DNA from: Flavobacteriaceae bacterium EG-1
GTDB lineage: Bacteria; Bacteroidota; Bacteroidia; Flavobacteriales; Flavobacteriaceae
Reading direction: 5' to 3'
Assembly (NCBI RefSeq): GCF_009649685.1
Contig: NZ_WJPK01000001.1
Span: 1,616,760-1,680,759 of the forward strand
Length of the DNA stretch: 64,000 nucleotides
Part shown: positions 14,999 through 26,061 of the stretch, piece after piece
How positions within the stretch are numbered: the stretch's first letter is position 1
Layout of the letters: every line of letters begins with the position of its first letter
Notes under the pieces: model-generated
The model's input: the letters and a program-made list of their open reading frames with translations, nothing else
Told to the model about the DNA's origin: nothing
Databases searched by the model: none
Made by a program: the position numbers and the translations under genes

Positions 14999-17047
14999 CT
15001 ATTCAGGGTATTCTACCCGCAAATGATATATATTCGTAAGCTTCTGTTTCATAACCTTTTTCACACTTGCAATTTCTTTAAAAGTAATATCTGCATTTAT
15101 AAATTGACCAGCCGCCATCTGTCCGTCAATAATCTTATCTACAAATTCATCAATAATTAAGAAAGTAGGGTTCTTAAGACTTTTAGAAGCTGCTTCAACA
15201 GAATCGGCCATCATTAAGATTGCAGTTTCTTTTGAAAAAGGTAAAGGTCCGGGGTATTTAAAATCTTCAATATTTACATTTTCCTCAATCGCTTGTTGCT
15301 TTTTATAAAAATAATAAACAGTAGTTGTACCGTGGTGCGAGCGAATAAAATCAATAACTCGATCGGGCAAATTGTTTTTACGTGCAATTTCAATTCCGTT
15401 TATAACATGATCAATAATTATTTTTGCACTTTCTTTTGAGGAAACCTCATCGTGCGGATTTACATTTGTTATCTGATTTTCGGTAAAAAATGTTGGATTT
15501 TCCATTTTACCAATATCATGATATAAAGCCCCTACCCTAACCAACATCGAATTTGCACCAATTTCATTTGCGGCAGCCTCTGCCAAATTAGATACTTGCA
15601 TAGAATGATGAAAAGTTCCAGGAGCTTTATTCGACAGTTCTTTTAGTAATGAAGAATTAGTGTCGGATAACTCTAACAGTGAAACATCAGAAACCAAACC
15701 AAAGATTTTTTCATAAATGTAAATCAATGGCTGTACAAACAATGTAATCATACCATTCAGTAAAAATAAACCTAACGCAAACCATTCTATATTTTTAAGA
15801 TTTCCCTCATGAATTGTATGAAATGCCAAATAACCAACCATATAAATTAGCGTAATTTGACCTACGGAAATAAATAGATTAGCCCTCTTATACAATTGAG
15901 ATACTGTTAGTATAGTTACAATACCTGCGATAATTTGCAAGAAAATATATTCATAACTATTGGGTACAACAAAACCCAAAATTAACACGGCTAATACATG
16001 TACAAAAAGTGCTAAACGCGCATCGAAAAATGTTTTAATTATGAGGGGTAAAATGCATAGTGGAACGACAAAAATATAAGCCTCATTGTATTTTACAACC
16101 AAAGTGGTAATAAATACCATTAAGGCGATATTAAAAAAGATAAAAGTTACTTTGGTATTATTTTCAAAAATTTCAACACGATATTTTTTCAGAAAAAGAA
16201 AGAGCATCATCAAAACCAAAGCCACTAATACCGTATATCCGCTAATGATGTAATAAAAATTATTATTCGCCCAAAGTTCTGAAGCAAATTCTCCTTTTAA
16301 AGAATTCAAAACATTTAAATTCTCCGCCTCCACTACCTCCCCTCTGGCTATTATTAAATCACCTTCAGAAACAGTACCTCTAGTATGTGAAATTTTAGAC
16401 AATTCACTTTCTAAGGCTTTTTGTGTTAAGTCTTTATCAAAAGAAACATTTGGTTTAACTAATCCGGAGAATAACTCCTTATAACTTTCTGAAAACGTAC
16501 TTAATCCTCTGCGTTTTAAAAAAGCATCAATAGAGCTATCTAAATAACCTATACTCCTTAATTTATTATATTCAATTCTTGTTGCCTCTTGATTTTTTAC
16601 AAGGTAAATATCTTTAAAAACACTTCCCTTTGCTTTTGTTCTAATTACACCAAATTCATATAAATTATTTAAAATATCATTGGCGGCTTCTTTTAGTGTT
16701 ACAAGCTGTCGTGAATTATACTTTTCCGCAGAAAAAATAATTGGAAAACGCTTATTAAAAGCAACGCTTACGTCTTCAAATACTTTTAAGTCGCATTTAT
16801 AATAATCTAATCTTTCGGCTTTAATTTGATTCTTTTCTTTTAATACATCAGCCTGACTTTTGTTTATAGAAAAATCAAATGGGGCATATAAATTTTCATA
16901 CTGCCAAGTTTTTCCTTTTTGAAATTCGTATTTAAACTGTCCTCCCTTAGGAAAGAAGAAAACTATAAAACATACTGTAACTATATACAATATGGACTTG
17001 TATATGTGGGATTGATTTTTAAAAATCTTGTCCAAAAAATTTTGCAT
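14999..17047 (-). CDS. pgpH: PgpH-type 7TM-HD phosphodiesterase (c-di-AMP hydrolase)
   Basis: The protein starts with a membrane anchor, then has an extracellular domain, a seven-helix membrane block and a cytoplasmic HD domain. The HD signatures are clear: FHHSMQVSNLAEAAANEIGA, LYHDIGK and, further on, RSHHGTTTVYYFY. Family knowledge assigns hydrolysis of cyclic di-AMP to pApA, affecting osmotic and cell-wall homeostasis. I prefer the ATG at 17047 (MQNFLDKIFKNQSH). The frame is open to 17068, but a TATTTTTG promoter-like element (17066-17073, minus strand) overlaps that upstream start. It is divergent to the thiolase gene. Confidence 0.9.
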   Translation of the reverse strand: MQNFLDKIFKNQSHIYKSILYIVTVCFIVFFFPKGGQFKYEFQKGKTWQYENLYAPFDFSINKSQADVLKEKNQIKAERLDYYKCDLKVFEDVSVAFNKRFPIIFSAEKYNSRQLVTLKEAANDILNNLYEFGVIRTKAKGSVFKDIYLVKNQEATRIEYNKLRSIGYLDSSIDAFLKRRGLSTFSESYKELFSGLVKPNVSFDKDLTQKALESELSKISHTRGTVSEGDLIIARGEVVEAENLNVLNSLKGEFASELWANNNFYYIISGYTVLVALVLMMLFLFLKKYRVEIFENNTKVTFIFFNIALMVFITTLVVKYNEAYIFVVPLCILPLIIKTFFDARLALFVHVLAVLILGFVVPNSYEYIFLQIIAGIVTILTVSQLYKRANLFISVGQITLIYMVGYLAFHTIHEGNLKNIEWFALGLFLLNGMITLFVQPLIYIYEKIFGLVSDVSLLELSDTNSSLLKELSNKAPGTFHHSMQVSNLAEAAANEIGANSMLVRVGALYHDIGKMENPTFFTENQITNVNPHDEVSSKESAKIIIDHVINGIEIARKNNLPDRVIDFIRSHHGTTTVYYFYKKQQAIEENVNIEDFKYPGPLPFSKETAILMMADSVEAASKSLKNPTFLIIDEFVDKIIDGQMAAGQFINADITFKEIASVKKVMKQKLTNIYHLRVEYPE

Positions 17048-17192
17048 GAGGAAGGTATCTACTTTCAAAAATAGAAAATAAATAGCTTAACAATTCTAAA
17101 ATCAATCTGTTTTACTAAGTATTTCCAGGAACGTAAACGATAAGATTGGTCTATTATTTCTTATTTTCGCAGTTACATTTAGATGTAATAAA

Positions 17193-18368
17193 ATGAATGA
17201 AGTAGTTATAGTATCCGCAGTACGAACCCCAATAGGTAGCTTTATGGGGCAACTTTCAACTATTCCTGCTCCAAAATTAGGAGCTATTGCAATTAAAGGC
17301 GCATTAGAGCGAATTAAATTGAATCCAAGTTTAGTTGAAGAGGTAATTATGGGAAATGTAGTACAAGCAGGGACAGGGCAAGCACCTGCAAGACAAGCCG
17401 CCATTTTTGCTGGTCTTCCAAATACTATACCGGCTACTACGATTAACAAGGTTTGTGCATCAGGAATGAAAGCTGTGATGCAGGCAGCTCAATCAATTGC
17501 TTTGGGTGACACATCTATAGTAGTTGCTGGCGGAATGGAAAACATGAGTTTAATTCCACATTATGTGCATTTACGTTCGGGACAAAAATTTGGACCTACC
17601 ACTTTAATTGATGGAATGCAGCGTGACGGTCTTGTTGATGTTTATGATGAAAATGCTATGGGAGTTTGTGCAGATGCCTGTGCTGAAAAATATGAATTTA
17701 GTCGTACTGATCAAGATGCTTATGCCATTCAATCGTATACTAGATCTGCTAAAGCTTGGGAAGCAGGAAATTTTAGCAATGAAATTATTTCTGTAGATGT
17801 ACCGCAGCGCAGAGGAGAGTCTTTGGTTGTTTCTGAAGATGAAGAATATAAAAATGTAAAACTGGAAAAAATTCCAAATTTGCGCCCTGCTTTCACAAAA
17901 GATGGTACTGTAACCGCTGCAAATGCTTCAACAATTAATGATGGTGCTGCTGCTTTGGTTTTAATGAGTGCAGAAAAAGCAAAAGAATTAAATTTAAAGC
18001 CCATCGCAACTATTAAAGGCTATGCCGATGCGGCTCATGAACCTGAATGGTTCACGACAGCCCCGGCAAAAGCATTACCTAAAGCATTGGCTAATGCTGG
18101 AAAACAAATAGAAGATGTAGATTATTTTGAGTTTAACGAAGCATTCTCAGTAGTAGGCCTTGCAAATATGAAAATTTTAGGATTAAGTGACACCAATGTA
18201 AATGTAAATGGAGGTGCTGTTTCCTTAGGACATCCTTTAGGATGTTCAGGTGCCCGAATACTAGTTACCTTAATTAATGTATTAGCACAGAAAGATGCCA
18301 AACTCGGTGCTGCAGCAATTTGCAATGGTGGTGGTGGTGCCTCTGCCGTTATAATTGAAAGAAATTAA
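17193..18368 (+). CDS. Acetyl-CoA C-acetyltransferase (thiolase)
   Basis: This is a 391-residue, full-length thiolase. The acyl-accepting Cys is in NKVCASGMKA near residue 89, the catalytic His is in GHPLGCSGAR near residue 347, and the second catalytic Cys is in AAICNGGGGAS near residue 377. Biosynthetic thiolases condense two acetyl-CoA into acetoacetyl-CoA; degradative ones run in reverse. The sequence alone cannot decide direction, but the family resembles AtoB/PhaA-type short-chain enzymes. No beta-oxidation partners lie next to it. The NlpC/P60-like gene follows by 17 bp in the same direction. Confidence 0.93.
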   Translation: MNEVVIVSAVRTPIGSFMGQLSTIPAPKLGAIAIKGALERIKLNPSLVEEVIMGNVVQAGTGQAPARQAAIFAGLPNTIPATTINKVCASGMKAVMQAAQSIALGDTSIVVAGGMENMSLIPHYVHLRSGQKFGPTTLIDGMQRDGLVDVYDENAMGVCADACAEKYEFSRTDQDAYAIQSYTRSAKAWEAGNFSNEIISVDVPQRRGESLVVSEDEEYKNVKLEKIPNLRPAFTKDGTVTAANASTINDGAAALVLMSAEKAKELNLKPIATIKGYADAAHEPEWFTTAPAKALPKALANAGKQIEDVDYFEFNEAFSVVGLANMKILGLSDTNVNVNGGAVSLGHPLGCSGARILVTLINVLAQKDAKLGAAAICNGGGGASAVIIERN

Positions 18369-18385
18369 TCTACGCCAAGTAACGC

Positions 18386-19144
18386 ATGCAATACGGCATT
18401 TGTCATCTCTCTATTATCCCTGTTCGTTTGGTTGCCGATGAAGGCTCTGAAATGATAACCCAATTAATTTATGGCGAACATTATAAAATATTAGAACAAC
18501 GAAAACATTGGAGCAAAGTTCGACTAGCTTTTGACCGCATGGAAGGTTGGCTTCAAAACATCCAAATAAAAGAAATTGAAAAAGAATATTACGACATATT
18601 AGACAAGGATAAAAATCCTTCTCATGCATCACAGTTGGTTTCATACATGGAAGGAAAAAACAGTCACTTTATTCCTATTCTTTTGGGATCTACTATTCCT
18701 AAAATAAATATTCTTGGTCATACTTTGGAAGGTGAAATAATAGATACTACAACAAACCATGGCAAAGCTAATCTTGTAAATACAGCACTTTATTATTTAA
18801 ATTCTCCATCACTTTCTGGAGGAAGAACTCCTTTTGGTATAGACAATGCAGGTTTCTCTCAAATAGTATATAAAATGAATGGAATTGCTTTAAAGCGCAC
18901 TTCAGACCAACAAGCACTTCAAGGCGATTCTTTAAGTTTTATTGAGGAAAGTGAACCAGGTGATTTAGCATTTTTTGATGATTCAGATGGCAAAATAAAT
19001 CATGTTGGAATAATAATGCGCGACAATTACGTAATTCATGTAAATGGTAAAGTTAAAATCGACCGCATAGATCATACTGGTATTTTTGACAATGAACTTA
19101 GAAACTATACTCACAAACTAAGAGTCATAAAAAAAATAGTATAG
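18386..19144 (+). CDS. NlpC/P60 (C40) family protein lacking the catalytic cysteine
   Basis: This 252-residue protein has an N-terminal SH3-like region (about 1-60), a second SH3-like region (about 75-125) and a C-terminal NlpC/P60 domain (about 135-252). In flavobacterial relatives the active site reads GIDCSGF. Here it is GIDNAGFSQIV, with Asn154 in place of the nucleophilic Cys (codons GAC AAT GCA). The preceding aromatic YLWGG stretch is PSLSGG. The catalytic His206 (INHVGII) and the rest of the fold are kept and the frame is intact. It should therefore not hydrolyse peptidoglycan stem peptides but may still bind cell wall. No signal peptide is obvious. Confidence 0.9.
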   Translation: MQYGICHLSIIPVRLVADEGSEMITQLIYGEHYKILEQRKHWSKVRLAFDRMEGWLQNIQIKEIEKEYYDILDKDKNPSHASQLVSYMEGKNSHFIPILLGSTIPKINILGHTLEGEIIDTTTNHGKANLVNTALYYLNSPSLSGGRTPFGIDNAGFSQIVYKMNGIALKRTSDQQALQGDSLSFIEESEPGDLAFFDDSDGKINHVGIIMRDNYVIHVNGKVKIDRIDHTGIFDNELRNYTHKLRVIKKIV

Positions 19145-19160
19145 CTAATATAATATGAAT

Positions 19161-19197
19161 AAAAAAAAGCCTCCTGATAACAGGAGGCTTTTTCTTT
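19161..19197. terminator. Bidirectional terminator
   Basis: AAGCCTCCTG (19167-19176) pairs with CAGGAGGCTT (19181-19190), with A- and T-runs on both sides. It serves the converging NlpC/P60-like and TPR genes. Confidence 0.85.
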
Positions 19198-19213
19198 AAG
19201 TAAATAGGGAAAA

Positions 19214-20470
19214 TTATTCACCTAATAACTTTTTAATGCGCATAAAGTTTTCATTATCACCCATAGCACCATAGATATTTTTCAATTGTTCTAACAATCC
19301 TTGATTATCCGGACTACTTTTTAAGGCATCTTCAAGAACTTTAGCTCCTTCACCAAAAAGATTATCTTTTTGAGCTTTTAATTCATCATATCTAGCAATA
19401 TCACTTCTAGAGTTGCCTAACGTATTCATCTCATCAATTAATCCATTCCCTTCATTTACATAGGTAGTAGATAAGTTTAATTGAGCGTTTGTGTAATCAG
19501 GGTTAATTTCTAAAGCTTTTCTATAAGCTGTTCTTGCTTCTTCAATATTACCTTGCTCCATGTTAATAACTCCTATGTTATATTGAAGATCAGCATTCTC
19601 AGGAGCCACTGATGCGGCTTCAGCCATTAGTTCTTTAAACTTATCTTTATCACCCATTTTATAATAAAGGTTAGCTTCATTTAAAATTAGGTTTACATCT
19701 TTTGGATCATTAGCTCTTGCAGCTTTGTATGCTTCAATGGCTTTTTCATCTTGACCAAGTTGCGTGTATATTAATGCTGTATTTTTAACAATTTCTGCAG
19801 ATTTGGAAGGTATTTTTTCATCAATTGGATCTTTGTAAGTCCCAGATTTAACCATTAAATCTCTTTGAGTTTTATCCATTTCTTCAACCTGTCCTGAGGC
19901 AATGTTTGTAGCCTTATAAACAATTCCACCACCGTCATATCCTAATTCTTGTAACTCATTGTAGTACTTAAGAGCTTGTTCAAACTCTTGCCCGTTTACA
20001 GCACTACCTGCAGCAAAATATAAATATGAAGTATCTCTTGGGCTAAGGGTATAGCTCATATATAGTTTTTCTGCAGCTTCTTTAAATTTCTTATTACCAT
20101 TATCTTCAACCGCTGAGTTTACCAAATCTGCAGTAATAGAAGCCATATATTGGTCTGTTTCTCCAAGATACTTCTTACCTGCTGGCATTTCTTTCACCTT
20201 CTTAAATGCATCTATAGCTTTTTGAAATGCACTGGCATCACCCTTCTTCGCCAAATCGGCATAAGTTTTACCAGTTAAGAATTGATATTGTGCTTGATAC
20301 TTTTCATCAGCTCCAGATATAGAACCTGCTATACTCTCTAAGGCTGATTTCGCTGCTTGAGAATCTCCGCTTTTTATAGCTTTATCAGCAGCTTTAAGCT
20401 CAGATTTTTGAGCTAAACCGACCATTGTAAAAGACATAGCCGCAAGTATTAAAATTTTTGTTTTCATCAT
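19214..20470 (-). CDS. Secreted tetratricopeptide repeat protein
   Basis: This 418-residue protein has a signal peptide (about 1-20, MMKTKILILAAMSFTMVGLA) and several TPR motifs, for example AAGSAVNGQEFEQALKYYNE, GQDEKAIEAYKAARANDPKD, NIEEARTAYRKALEINPDY and LLEQLKNIYGAMGD. TPR arrays mediate protein-protein contacts; the export signal places this one in the periplasm or outer membrane. It lies 31 bp downstream of gyrA in the same orientation, so the two may share a transcript. No specific partner can be named from the sequence. Confidence 0.88.
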   Translation of the reverse strand: MMKTKILILAAMSFTMVGLAQKSELKAADKAIKSGDSQAAKSALESIAGSISGADEKYQAQYQFLTGKTYADLAKKGDASAFQKAIDAFKKVKEMPAGKKYLGETDQYMASITADLVNSAVEDNGNKKFKEAAEKLYMSYTLSPRDTSYLYFAAGSAVNGQEFEQALKYYNELQELGYDGGGIVYKATNIASGQVEEMDKTQRDLMVKSGTYKDPIDEKIPSKSAEIVKNTALIYTQLGQDEKAIEAYKAARANDPKDVNLILNEANLYYKMGDKDKFKELMAEAASVAPENADLQYNIGVINMEQGNIEEARTAYRKALEINPDYTNAQLNLSTTYVNEGNGLIDEMNTLGNSRSDIARYDELKAQKDNLFGEGAKVLEDALKSSPDNQGLLEQLKNIYGAMGDNENFMRIKKLLGE

Positions 20471-20501
20471 TGTAATATTAATAGTTATTTAGTGTTTAAA
20501 A

Positions 20502-23039
20502 TTATTCTTCCGAATCATCAGTTGTGGTATTATCAATAGCCGTGCCATCTTCGGTTTGGACCTCTATATCCATAATATCTGCTACTTCTTCGATATTATC
20601 TTCGTCCTTCATCACCTTTGCTACAGCAGCAATAGAATCGTTACCTTTTATATTAATTAATTTAACTCCTTGTGTTGCTCTACCCATTACACGTAAATCT
20701 TCAACACTCATACGAATAGCAATACCCGATTTATTAATTATCATTAAATCATCAGAATCGCAAACATTTTTGATAGCAACAAGGCCACCAGTTTTTTCGG
20801 TTATTGAAATGGTCTTCACTCCTTTTCCACCACGATTAGTTACGCGATAATCATCTATGCTGGATCTTTTGCCATAACCATTTTCCGAAACAACTAATAT
20901 TTCATCATCAAAATCATGTACAGATACCATTCCGATTACTTCATCGTTTTCATCTGCCAAGCGAATACCTCTAACACCAGAAGCATTTCTACCCATAGGC
21001 CTAGTCTTACTTTCTTCAAAACGTATTGCTTTGCCTGATTTCAATCCTAAGAAGATTTCACTTGTTCCTGTGGTTAATTTAGCTTCCAATAATTCATCTC
21101 CTTCACGAACTCCTATTGCATTAATACCATTCTGTCTAGGTCTTGAATATTGCTCTAAAGAAGTCTTCTTAACTGTTCCTTGTTTAGTTGCCATTATTAC
21201 GTAATGACTATTTACATATTCTTCATCTTTTAAATCTTGAGTACAGATAAAGGCCTTAACCATATCATCTTGCTCAATATTTATCAAATTCTGAATAGCT
21301 CTACCTTTAGATGTTTTACTTCCTTCAGGAATTTCATAAACTCGCATCCAGAAACATTTTCCTTTTTGTGTAAAGAATAACATGTATTGGTGGTTGGTTC
21401 CAACAAATAAATGTTCTAGAAAATCTTCATTTCTTGTTGAAGATGCTTTTTGCCCTACTCCTCCTCTATTCTGCGTTTTATATTCAGTAAGTGGAGTTCT
21501 TTTTATATAGCCAGCATGAGAAATAGTAATAACGACTTGCTCATCTGGTATCATATCCTCGATACTTAAATCACCACCAGCAAAATTAATTTCTGAACGT
21601 CTGGCATCACCGTACTTCTCTTTAACTTCTAACAATTCATCTTTAATGATTTGCATTCTGCGCTCTTTACGATCTAAAATATCTTTAAGATCCGCAATAG
21701 TTTTTAAGATTTCATCGTACTCCGCACGCAACTTGTCTTGCTCTAATCCAGTAAGTTGACGCAAGCGCATTTCAACAATGGCTTTAGCTTGAATTTCACT
21801 CAACTTAAAGCGTTCCATTAAATTTGCTCGAGCTTCATCAGCATTCGAAGATGCTCTTATAATTTTAATTACTTCATCAATATTATCTGAAGCAATTATT
21901 AAACCTTCTAAAATATGAGCACGATCTTCAGCCTTTTTTAATTCGTAAGTAGTACGACGTACAACTACTTCATGTCTATGTTCAACAAAATAGTGTATCA
22001 TCTCCTTTACATTCAATAATCTTGGTCTACCGTTAACCAACGCAATATTATTGACACTAAAAGATGATTGTAAAGCAGTATACTTGTAAAGTGTATTTAA
22101 AACGATATTTGGTATTGCATCTCGCTTTAAAATATAAACTATACGCATTCCATTTCTATCCGACTCATCGCGTATAGTTGAAATACCATCAATTTTCTTT
22201 TCATTGATAAGGTCAGCCGTCTTTTTAATCATATCGGCTTTATTCACTTGGTATGGAATTTCTGTAATTACAATACATTCTCTTCCTTGCACCTCTTCAA
22301 TTTCTGCTTTAGCACGAATTTTCACGCGACCTCTTCCCGTATGGAATGCTTCTTTTACTCCATCGTAACCGTAAATTGTACCTCCAGTAGGAAAATCTGG
22401 TGCTTTAATATGTGTAATAATTTCATCTATTTCAATGTCATTATTATCTATATATGCAACTGTCCCATCTACTACTTCTGATAAATTGTGAGGAGGCATA
22501 TTAGTAGCCATTCCTACTGCAATACCCGAGGCTCCATTAACTAAAAGATTAGGAACTCTTGTTGGTAACACTACAGGTTCTTGTAGTGAATCGTCAAAAT
22601 TTAATTGGTGATCTACAGTATCTTTATCAATATCTGCCAACATATCGTCGGCAATCTTTCTCATTTTAGCCTCGGTATAACGCATTGCTGCTGGACTATC
22701 GCCATCTACAGAACCAAAGTTTCCTTGTCCATCAACTAGCATATATCGCAAACTCCATTCTTGTGCCATACGCACCATAGAATCGTATACTGATGTATCC
22801 CCATGTGGATGGTATTTACCCAATACCTCACCTACAATACGAGCCGATTTTTTATGAGAACTATTTGAGCGAACTCCTAATTCATGCATGCCATAAAGTA
22901 CCCTGCGATGTACAGGTTTTAAACCATCACGCACATCTGGCAGCGCACGTGACACAATGACCGACATCGAATAATCGATGTAAGCAGATTTCATTTCATC
23001 CTCAATATTGATCGAGATTAATTTTTCACCTTCCGCCAT
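20502..23039 (-). CDS. gyrA: DNA gyrase subunit A
   Basis: This 845-residue GyrA is full length. The winged-helix domain contains the catalytic Tyr121 in [10 protein letters not shown]. The quinolone region reads [10 protein letters not shown] (77-86). The C-terminal half carries the beta-pinwheel DNA-wrapping repeats, including the GyrA-box QNRGGVGQK (near 530). An acidic tail ends the protein. With GyrB (not in the window) it introduces negative supercoils. Thr82 at the position of E. coli Ser83 is, to my knowledge, the wild-type state in flavobacteria. The gene is divergent to clpC across 261 bp that should hold both promoters. Confidence 0.98.
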   Translation of the reverse strand: MAEGEKLISINIEDEMKSAYIDYSMSVIVSRALPDVRDGLKPVHRRVLYGMHELGVRSNSSHKKSARIVGEVLGKYHPHGDTSVYDSMVRMAQEWSLRYMLVDGQGNFGSVDGDSPAAMRYTEAKMRKIADDMLADIDKDTVDHQLNFDDSLQEPVVLPTRVPNLLVNGASGIAVGMATNMPPHNLSEVVDGTVAYIDNNDIEIDEIITHIKAPDFPTGGTIYGYDGVKEAFHTGRGRVKIRAKAEIEEVQGRECIVITEIPYQVNKADMIKKTADLINEKKIDGISTIRDESDRNGMRIVYILKRDAIPNIVLNTLYKYTALQSSFSVNNIALVNGRPRLLNVKEMIHYFVEHRHEVVVRRTTYELKKAEDRAHILEGLIIASDNIDEVIKIIRASSNADEARANLMERFKLSEIQAKAIVEMRLRQLTGLEQDKLRAEYDEILKTIADLKDILDRKERRMQIIKDELLEVKEKYGDARRSEINFAGGDLSIEDMIPDEQVVITISHAGYIKRTPLTEYKTQNRGGVGQKASSTRNEDFLEHLFVGTNHQYMLFFTQKGKCFWMRVYEIPEGSKTSKGRAIQNLINIEQDDMVKAFICTQDLKDEEYVNSHYVIMATKQGTVKKTSLEQYSRPRQNGINAIGVREGDELLEAKLTTGTSEIFLGLKSGKAIRFEESKTRPMGRNASGVRGIRLADENDEVIGMVSVHDFDDEILVVSENGYGKRSSIDDYRVTNRGGKGVKTISITEKTGGLVAIKNVCDSDDLMIINKSGIAIRMSVEDLRVMGRATQGVKLINIKGNDSIAAVAKVMKDEDNIEEVADIMDIEVQTEDGTAIDNTTTDDSEE

Positions 23040-23300
23040 GCGTAATTCCTATATTTTTGTTAGTGTTAAAAATAGCATGCCAATTTACATAAAATAAGAC
23101 CTTCCAGTGCATTTTATGATTACTTTATTCAACAATTTATTAACACTCAATTAAGCCTTAAATTCATGCTAATTTTACTCTTAATTTTGTTAAACGATCC
23201 TTTTTTTGATGTTTTCGACATACTTTTTGGAATATAGGAACAGTATTTGCGTTAGATAAACATAGTTTTACTAATTTTATCGATGAATAAGGTATAGCGT

Positions 23301-25856
23301 ATGGACGATAATTTCTCACCCCGGGTTAAAGATGTAATAGCATATAGCAAAGAAGAAGCTTTAAGGCTAGGACATGATTTTATAGGAACCGAACATTTGA
23401 TGTTAGGACTTTTGCGTGATGGCAATGGAAAAGCAATTAGTATTCTTGATGCTCTTGAGGTTGATCTTGACCACTTGCGTAGAAAAGTAGAAATCTTGAG
23501 TCCATCTAATCCTAACCCAAGTAATACACAAAAGGACAAAAAAAACTTGCACCTTACAAGGCAAGCGGAACGAGCTTTGAAAACTACTTTTTTAGAAGCT
23601 AAACTATTTCAAAGTTCTTCAATAAATACAGCGCACCTTTTGTTGTGTATACTTAGAAATGAAAATGATCCAACAACAAAATTATTACACAAATTGAAAG
23701 TAGATTACGATGGTGTAAAAGAACAATTCAAATTTATGATAACAAGTGATGATGATATTGTTGATGCACCAACTGCAGAATCTTTTCCAAGTGAAAATGA
23801 TGAGCCCAACGAAAGCAAAGAAGGTTCTTTTGGTACTTCATCAAGTCAAAAGGGAAATAAAAAATCGAAAACTCCAGTTCTAGATAACTTCGGTAGAGAC
23901 TTAACACGTATGGCCGATGAGAATAAACTAGACCCTGTAGTCGGTAGAGAAAAAGAAATTGAGCGTGTGTCTCAAATTTTAAGTCGACGCAAAAAAAACA
24001 ATCCGTTATTAATTGGTGAACCTGGTGTTGGTAAAAGTGCCATCGCAGAAGGTTTGGCTTTGCGCATAATAAATAAAAAAGTTTCGCGAATTCTTTATAA
24101 CAAAAGAGTTGTAACCTTAGATTTAGCATCACTAGTAGCGGGCACAAAATATCGTGGGCAGTTTGAAGAGCGAATGAAAGCTGTTATGAATGAACTTGAA
24201 AAAAATGATGATGTTATTTTATTCATTGATGAAATTCATACTATTGTAGGTGCTGGTGGAGCTACAGGAAGTTTAGATGCTTCAAATATGTTTAAACCGG
24301 CATTAGCAAGAGGTGAAATTCAATGTATTGGAGCAACAACTTTAGATGAGTACAGACAATATATTGAAAAAGATGGTGCTTTAGAGCGTCGTTTTCAAAA
24401 GGTAATTGTAGAACCCACTTCAGTAGATGAAACAATAGAAATATTACAGAATATAAAAGGTAAGTATGAAGAGCACCACAATGTATCTTATACCGACGAG
24501 GCAATCATTGCCTGCGTTAAATTAACCAATAGATATATGACCGATCGCTTTTTACCAGATAAAGCCATTGATGCTTTAGACGAAGCAGGTTCTCGTGTAC
24601 ACATTGTAAATATGGATGTTCCAAAGCAGATTCTAGATTTTGAAAAACAACTAGAAGATGTTCGTGAGCTTAAGAATAGCGTAGTAAAAAAGCAGAAATA
24701 TGAGGAAGCAGCAAAATTACGCGATGATGAAAAACGTATAGAAAAAGATTTAGCAGCCGCTCAAGCACAATGGGAGGAAGATAGCAAATTGCATAAAGAA
24801 ACTGTTACAGAAGACAATGTTGCTGATGTTGTTTCGATGATGAGTGGAATTCCAGTAAATAGAATAGCGCAAACTGAGAGTAATAAATTAGCAGAATTAC
24901 CAGAACTTATTAAGTCTAATGTTATTGGACAAGATGAAGCCGTGGCAAAAGTTGCTAAAGCGATACAGCGAAATAGAGCAGGACTTAAAGATCCAAATAA
25001 GCCAATAGGTTCATTTATTTTCTTAGGACAAACAGGTGTTGGTAAAACACAATTAGCTAAAGTGTTGGCTAAAGAAATGTTTGATTCTGAAGATGCCTTA
25101 ATTCGTATAGATATGAGCGAATACATGGAAAAATTCGCCATTTCAAGATTAGTTGGAGCACCTCCAGGATATGTTGGTTATGAAGAAGGAGGGCAATTAA
25201 CTGAAAAAGTACGAAGAAAACCGTATTCAGTAATCTTGTTAGACGAAGTTGAAAAAGCACATCCAGATGTTTTTAATATGCTTCTACAGGTATTAGATGA
25301 TGGTTTCCTTACAGATAGTCTAGGCCGAAAAATCGATTTTAGAAATTCTATTATCATCATGACATCTAATATTGGTGCGCGACAATTAAAGGATTTTGGA
25401 CAAGGAGTTGGTTTCGGAACTGCGGCCAAAAAATCGCAAGAAGAATCGCATCAAAAAAGTGTAATTGAAAATGCTCTTAAAAAAGCCTTTGCTCCTGAAT
25501 TCTTAAATAGAATTGACGATGTAATTGTATTCAACGCACTAGAAAGAGCAGATATTCATAAAATTATCGATATTGAATTGCGTAAGTTGTTTGCTAGAAT
25601 TAAAGATATTGGTTATGATTTAAATTTAACTGATGAAGCAAAAGATTATATCGCGGATAAAGGTTTCGATAAACAATATGGAGCCCGACCGCTTAAAAGA
25701 GCAATTCAAAAGTATATTGAAGATGCATTGGCGGAAGAGATTGTTAATTCAAAATTAGAAGAGGGCGATAGTATCTTTATGGATTTAGATAAGAAAAAAG
25801 AAGAACTTACAATAAAGATAAAAAAAGCCAGAAAATCTTCGGAGACTGAGAAATAG
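23301..25856 (+). CDS. clpC: ATP-dependent Clp protease ATP-binding subunit ClpC
   Basis: This 851-residue Hsp100 unfoldase carries an N-terminal Clp repeat domain (about 1-145) that binds substrates and adaptors. The first AAA+ domain has Walker [10 protein letters not shown] near residue 238. A UVR-like coiled segment ([16 protein letters not shown], near 455) distinguishes ClpC from ClpB. The second AAA+ domain has GQTGVGKTQ near residue 576 and a C-terminal D2-small domain. It feeds unfolded proteins to ClpP. No CtsR or McsAB genes are adjacent, unlike in Firmicutes. Confidence 0.96.
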   Translation: MDDNFSPRVKDVIAYSKEEALRLGHDFIGTEHLMLGLLRDGNGKAISILDALEVDLDHLRRKVEILSPSNPNPSNTQKDKKNLHLTRQAERALKTTFLEAKLFQSSSINTAHLLLCILRNENDPTTKLLHKLKVDYDGVKEQFKFMITSDDDIVDAPTAESFPSENDEPNESKEGSFGTSSSQKGNKKSKTPVLDNFGRDLTRMADENKLDPVVGREKEIERVSQILSRRKKNNPLLIGEPGVGKSAIAEGLALRIINKKVSRILYNKRVVTLDLASLVAGTKYRGQFEERMKAVMNELEKNDDVILFIDEIHTIVGAGGATGSLDASNMFKPALARGEIQCIGATTLDEYRQYIEKDGALERRFQKVIVEPTSVDETIEILQNIKGKYEEHHNVSYTDEAIIACVKLTNRYMTDRFLPDKAIDALDEAGSRVHIVNMDVPKQILDFEKQLEDVRELKNSVVKKQKYEEAAKLRDDEKRIEKDLAAAQAQWEEDSKLHKETVTEDNVADVVSMMSGIPVNRIAQTESNKLAELPELIKSNVIGQDEAVAKVAKAIQRNRAGLKDPNKPIGSFIFLGQTGVGKTQLAKVLAKEMFDSEDALIRIDMSEYMEKFAISRLVGAPPGYVGYEEGGQLTEKVRRKPYSVILLDEVEKAHPDVFNMLLQVLDDGFLTDSLGRKIDFRNSIIIMTSNIGARQLKDFGQGVGFGTAAKKSQEESHQKSVIENALKKAFAPEFLNRIDDVIVFNALERADIHKIIDIELRKLFARIKDIGYDLNLTDEAKDYIADKGFDKQYGARPLKRAIQKYIEDALAEEIVNSKLEEGDSIFMDLDKKKEELTIKIKKARKSSETEK

Positions 25857-25883
25857 CATTATTAAAGTAAGAAATTGATTATA

Positions 25884-25912
25884 AGAGGGTTGTAAAACAA
25901 CCCTCTTTTTTT
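25884..25912 (+). terminator. clpC terminator
   Basis: AGAGGGTTGT and ACAACCCTCT pair perfectly and are followed by a run of seven T bases. Confidence 0.88.
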
Positions 25913-26061
25913 ATGGGTACAAATTAATATGTAAGAATTCAAACAAGCGAAAACACTAATAAAATACAGGATAAACGATATTTTCGCCTTTTATCTAAAA
26001 ATTTTCTAAATACTTCCTCTTAGGTCTACTTTCGTCTCAGGACACTACAGAAAATGAAATA

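Noticed and set aside
22783-22812. Thr at the GyrA position equivalent to E. coli Ser83, considered as fluoroquinolone resistance
   Set aside because: Thr here is the normal state in flavobacteria as far as I know, and the neighbouring Asp86 is intact.
23040-23300. Clear consensus promoters for gyrA and clpC in the divergent 261-bp gap
   Set aside because: Only imperfect TAnnTTTG-like matches were seen without a properly spaced TTG, so no site is called.
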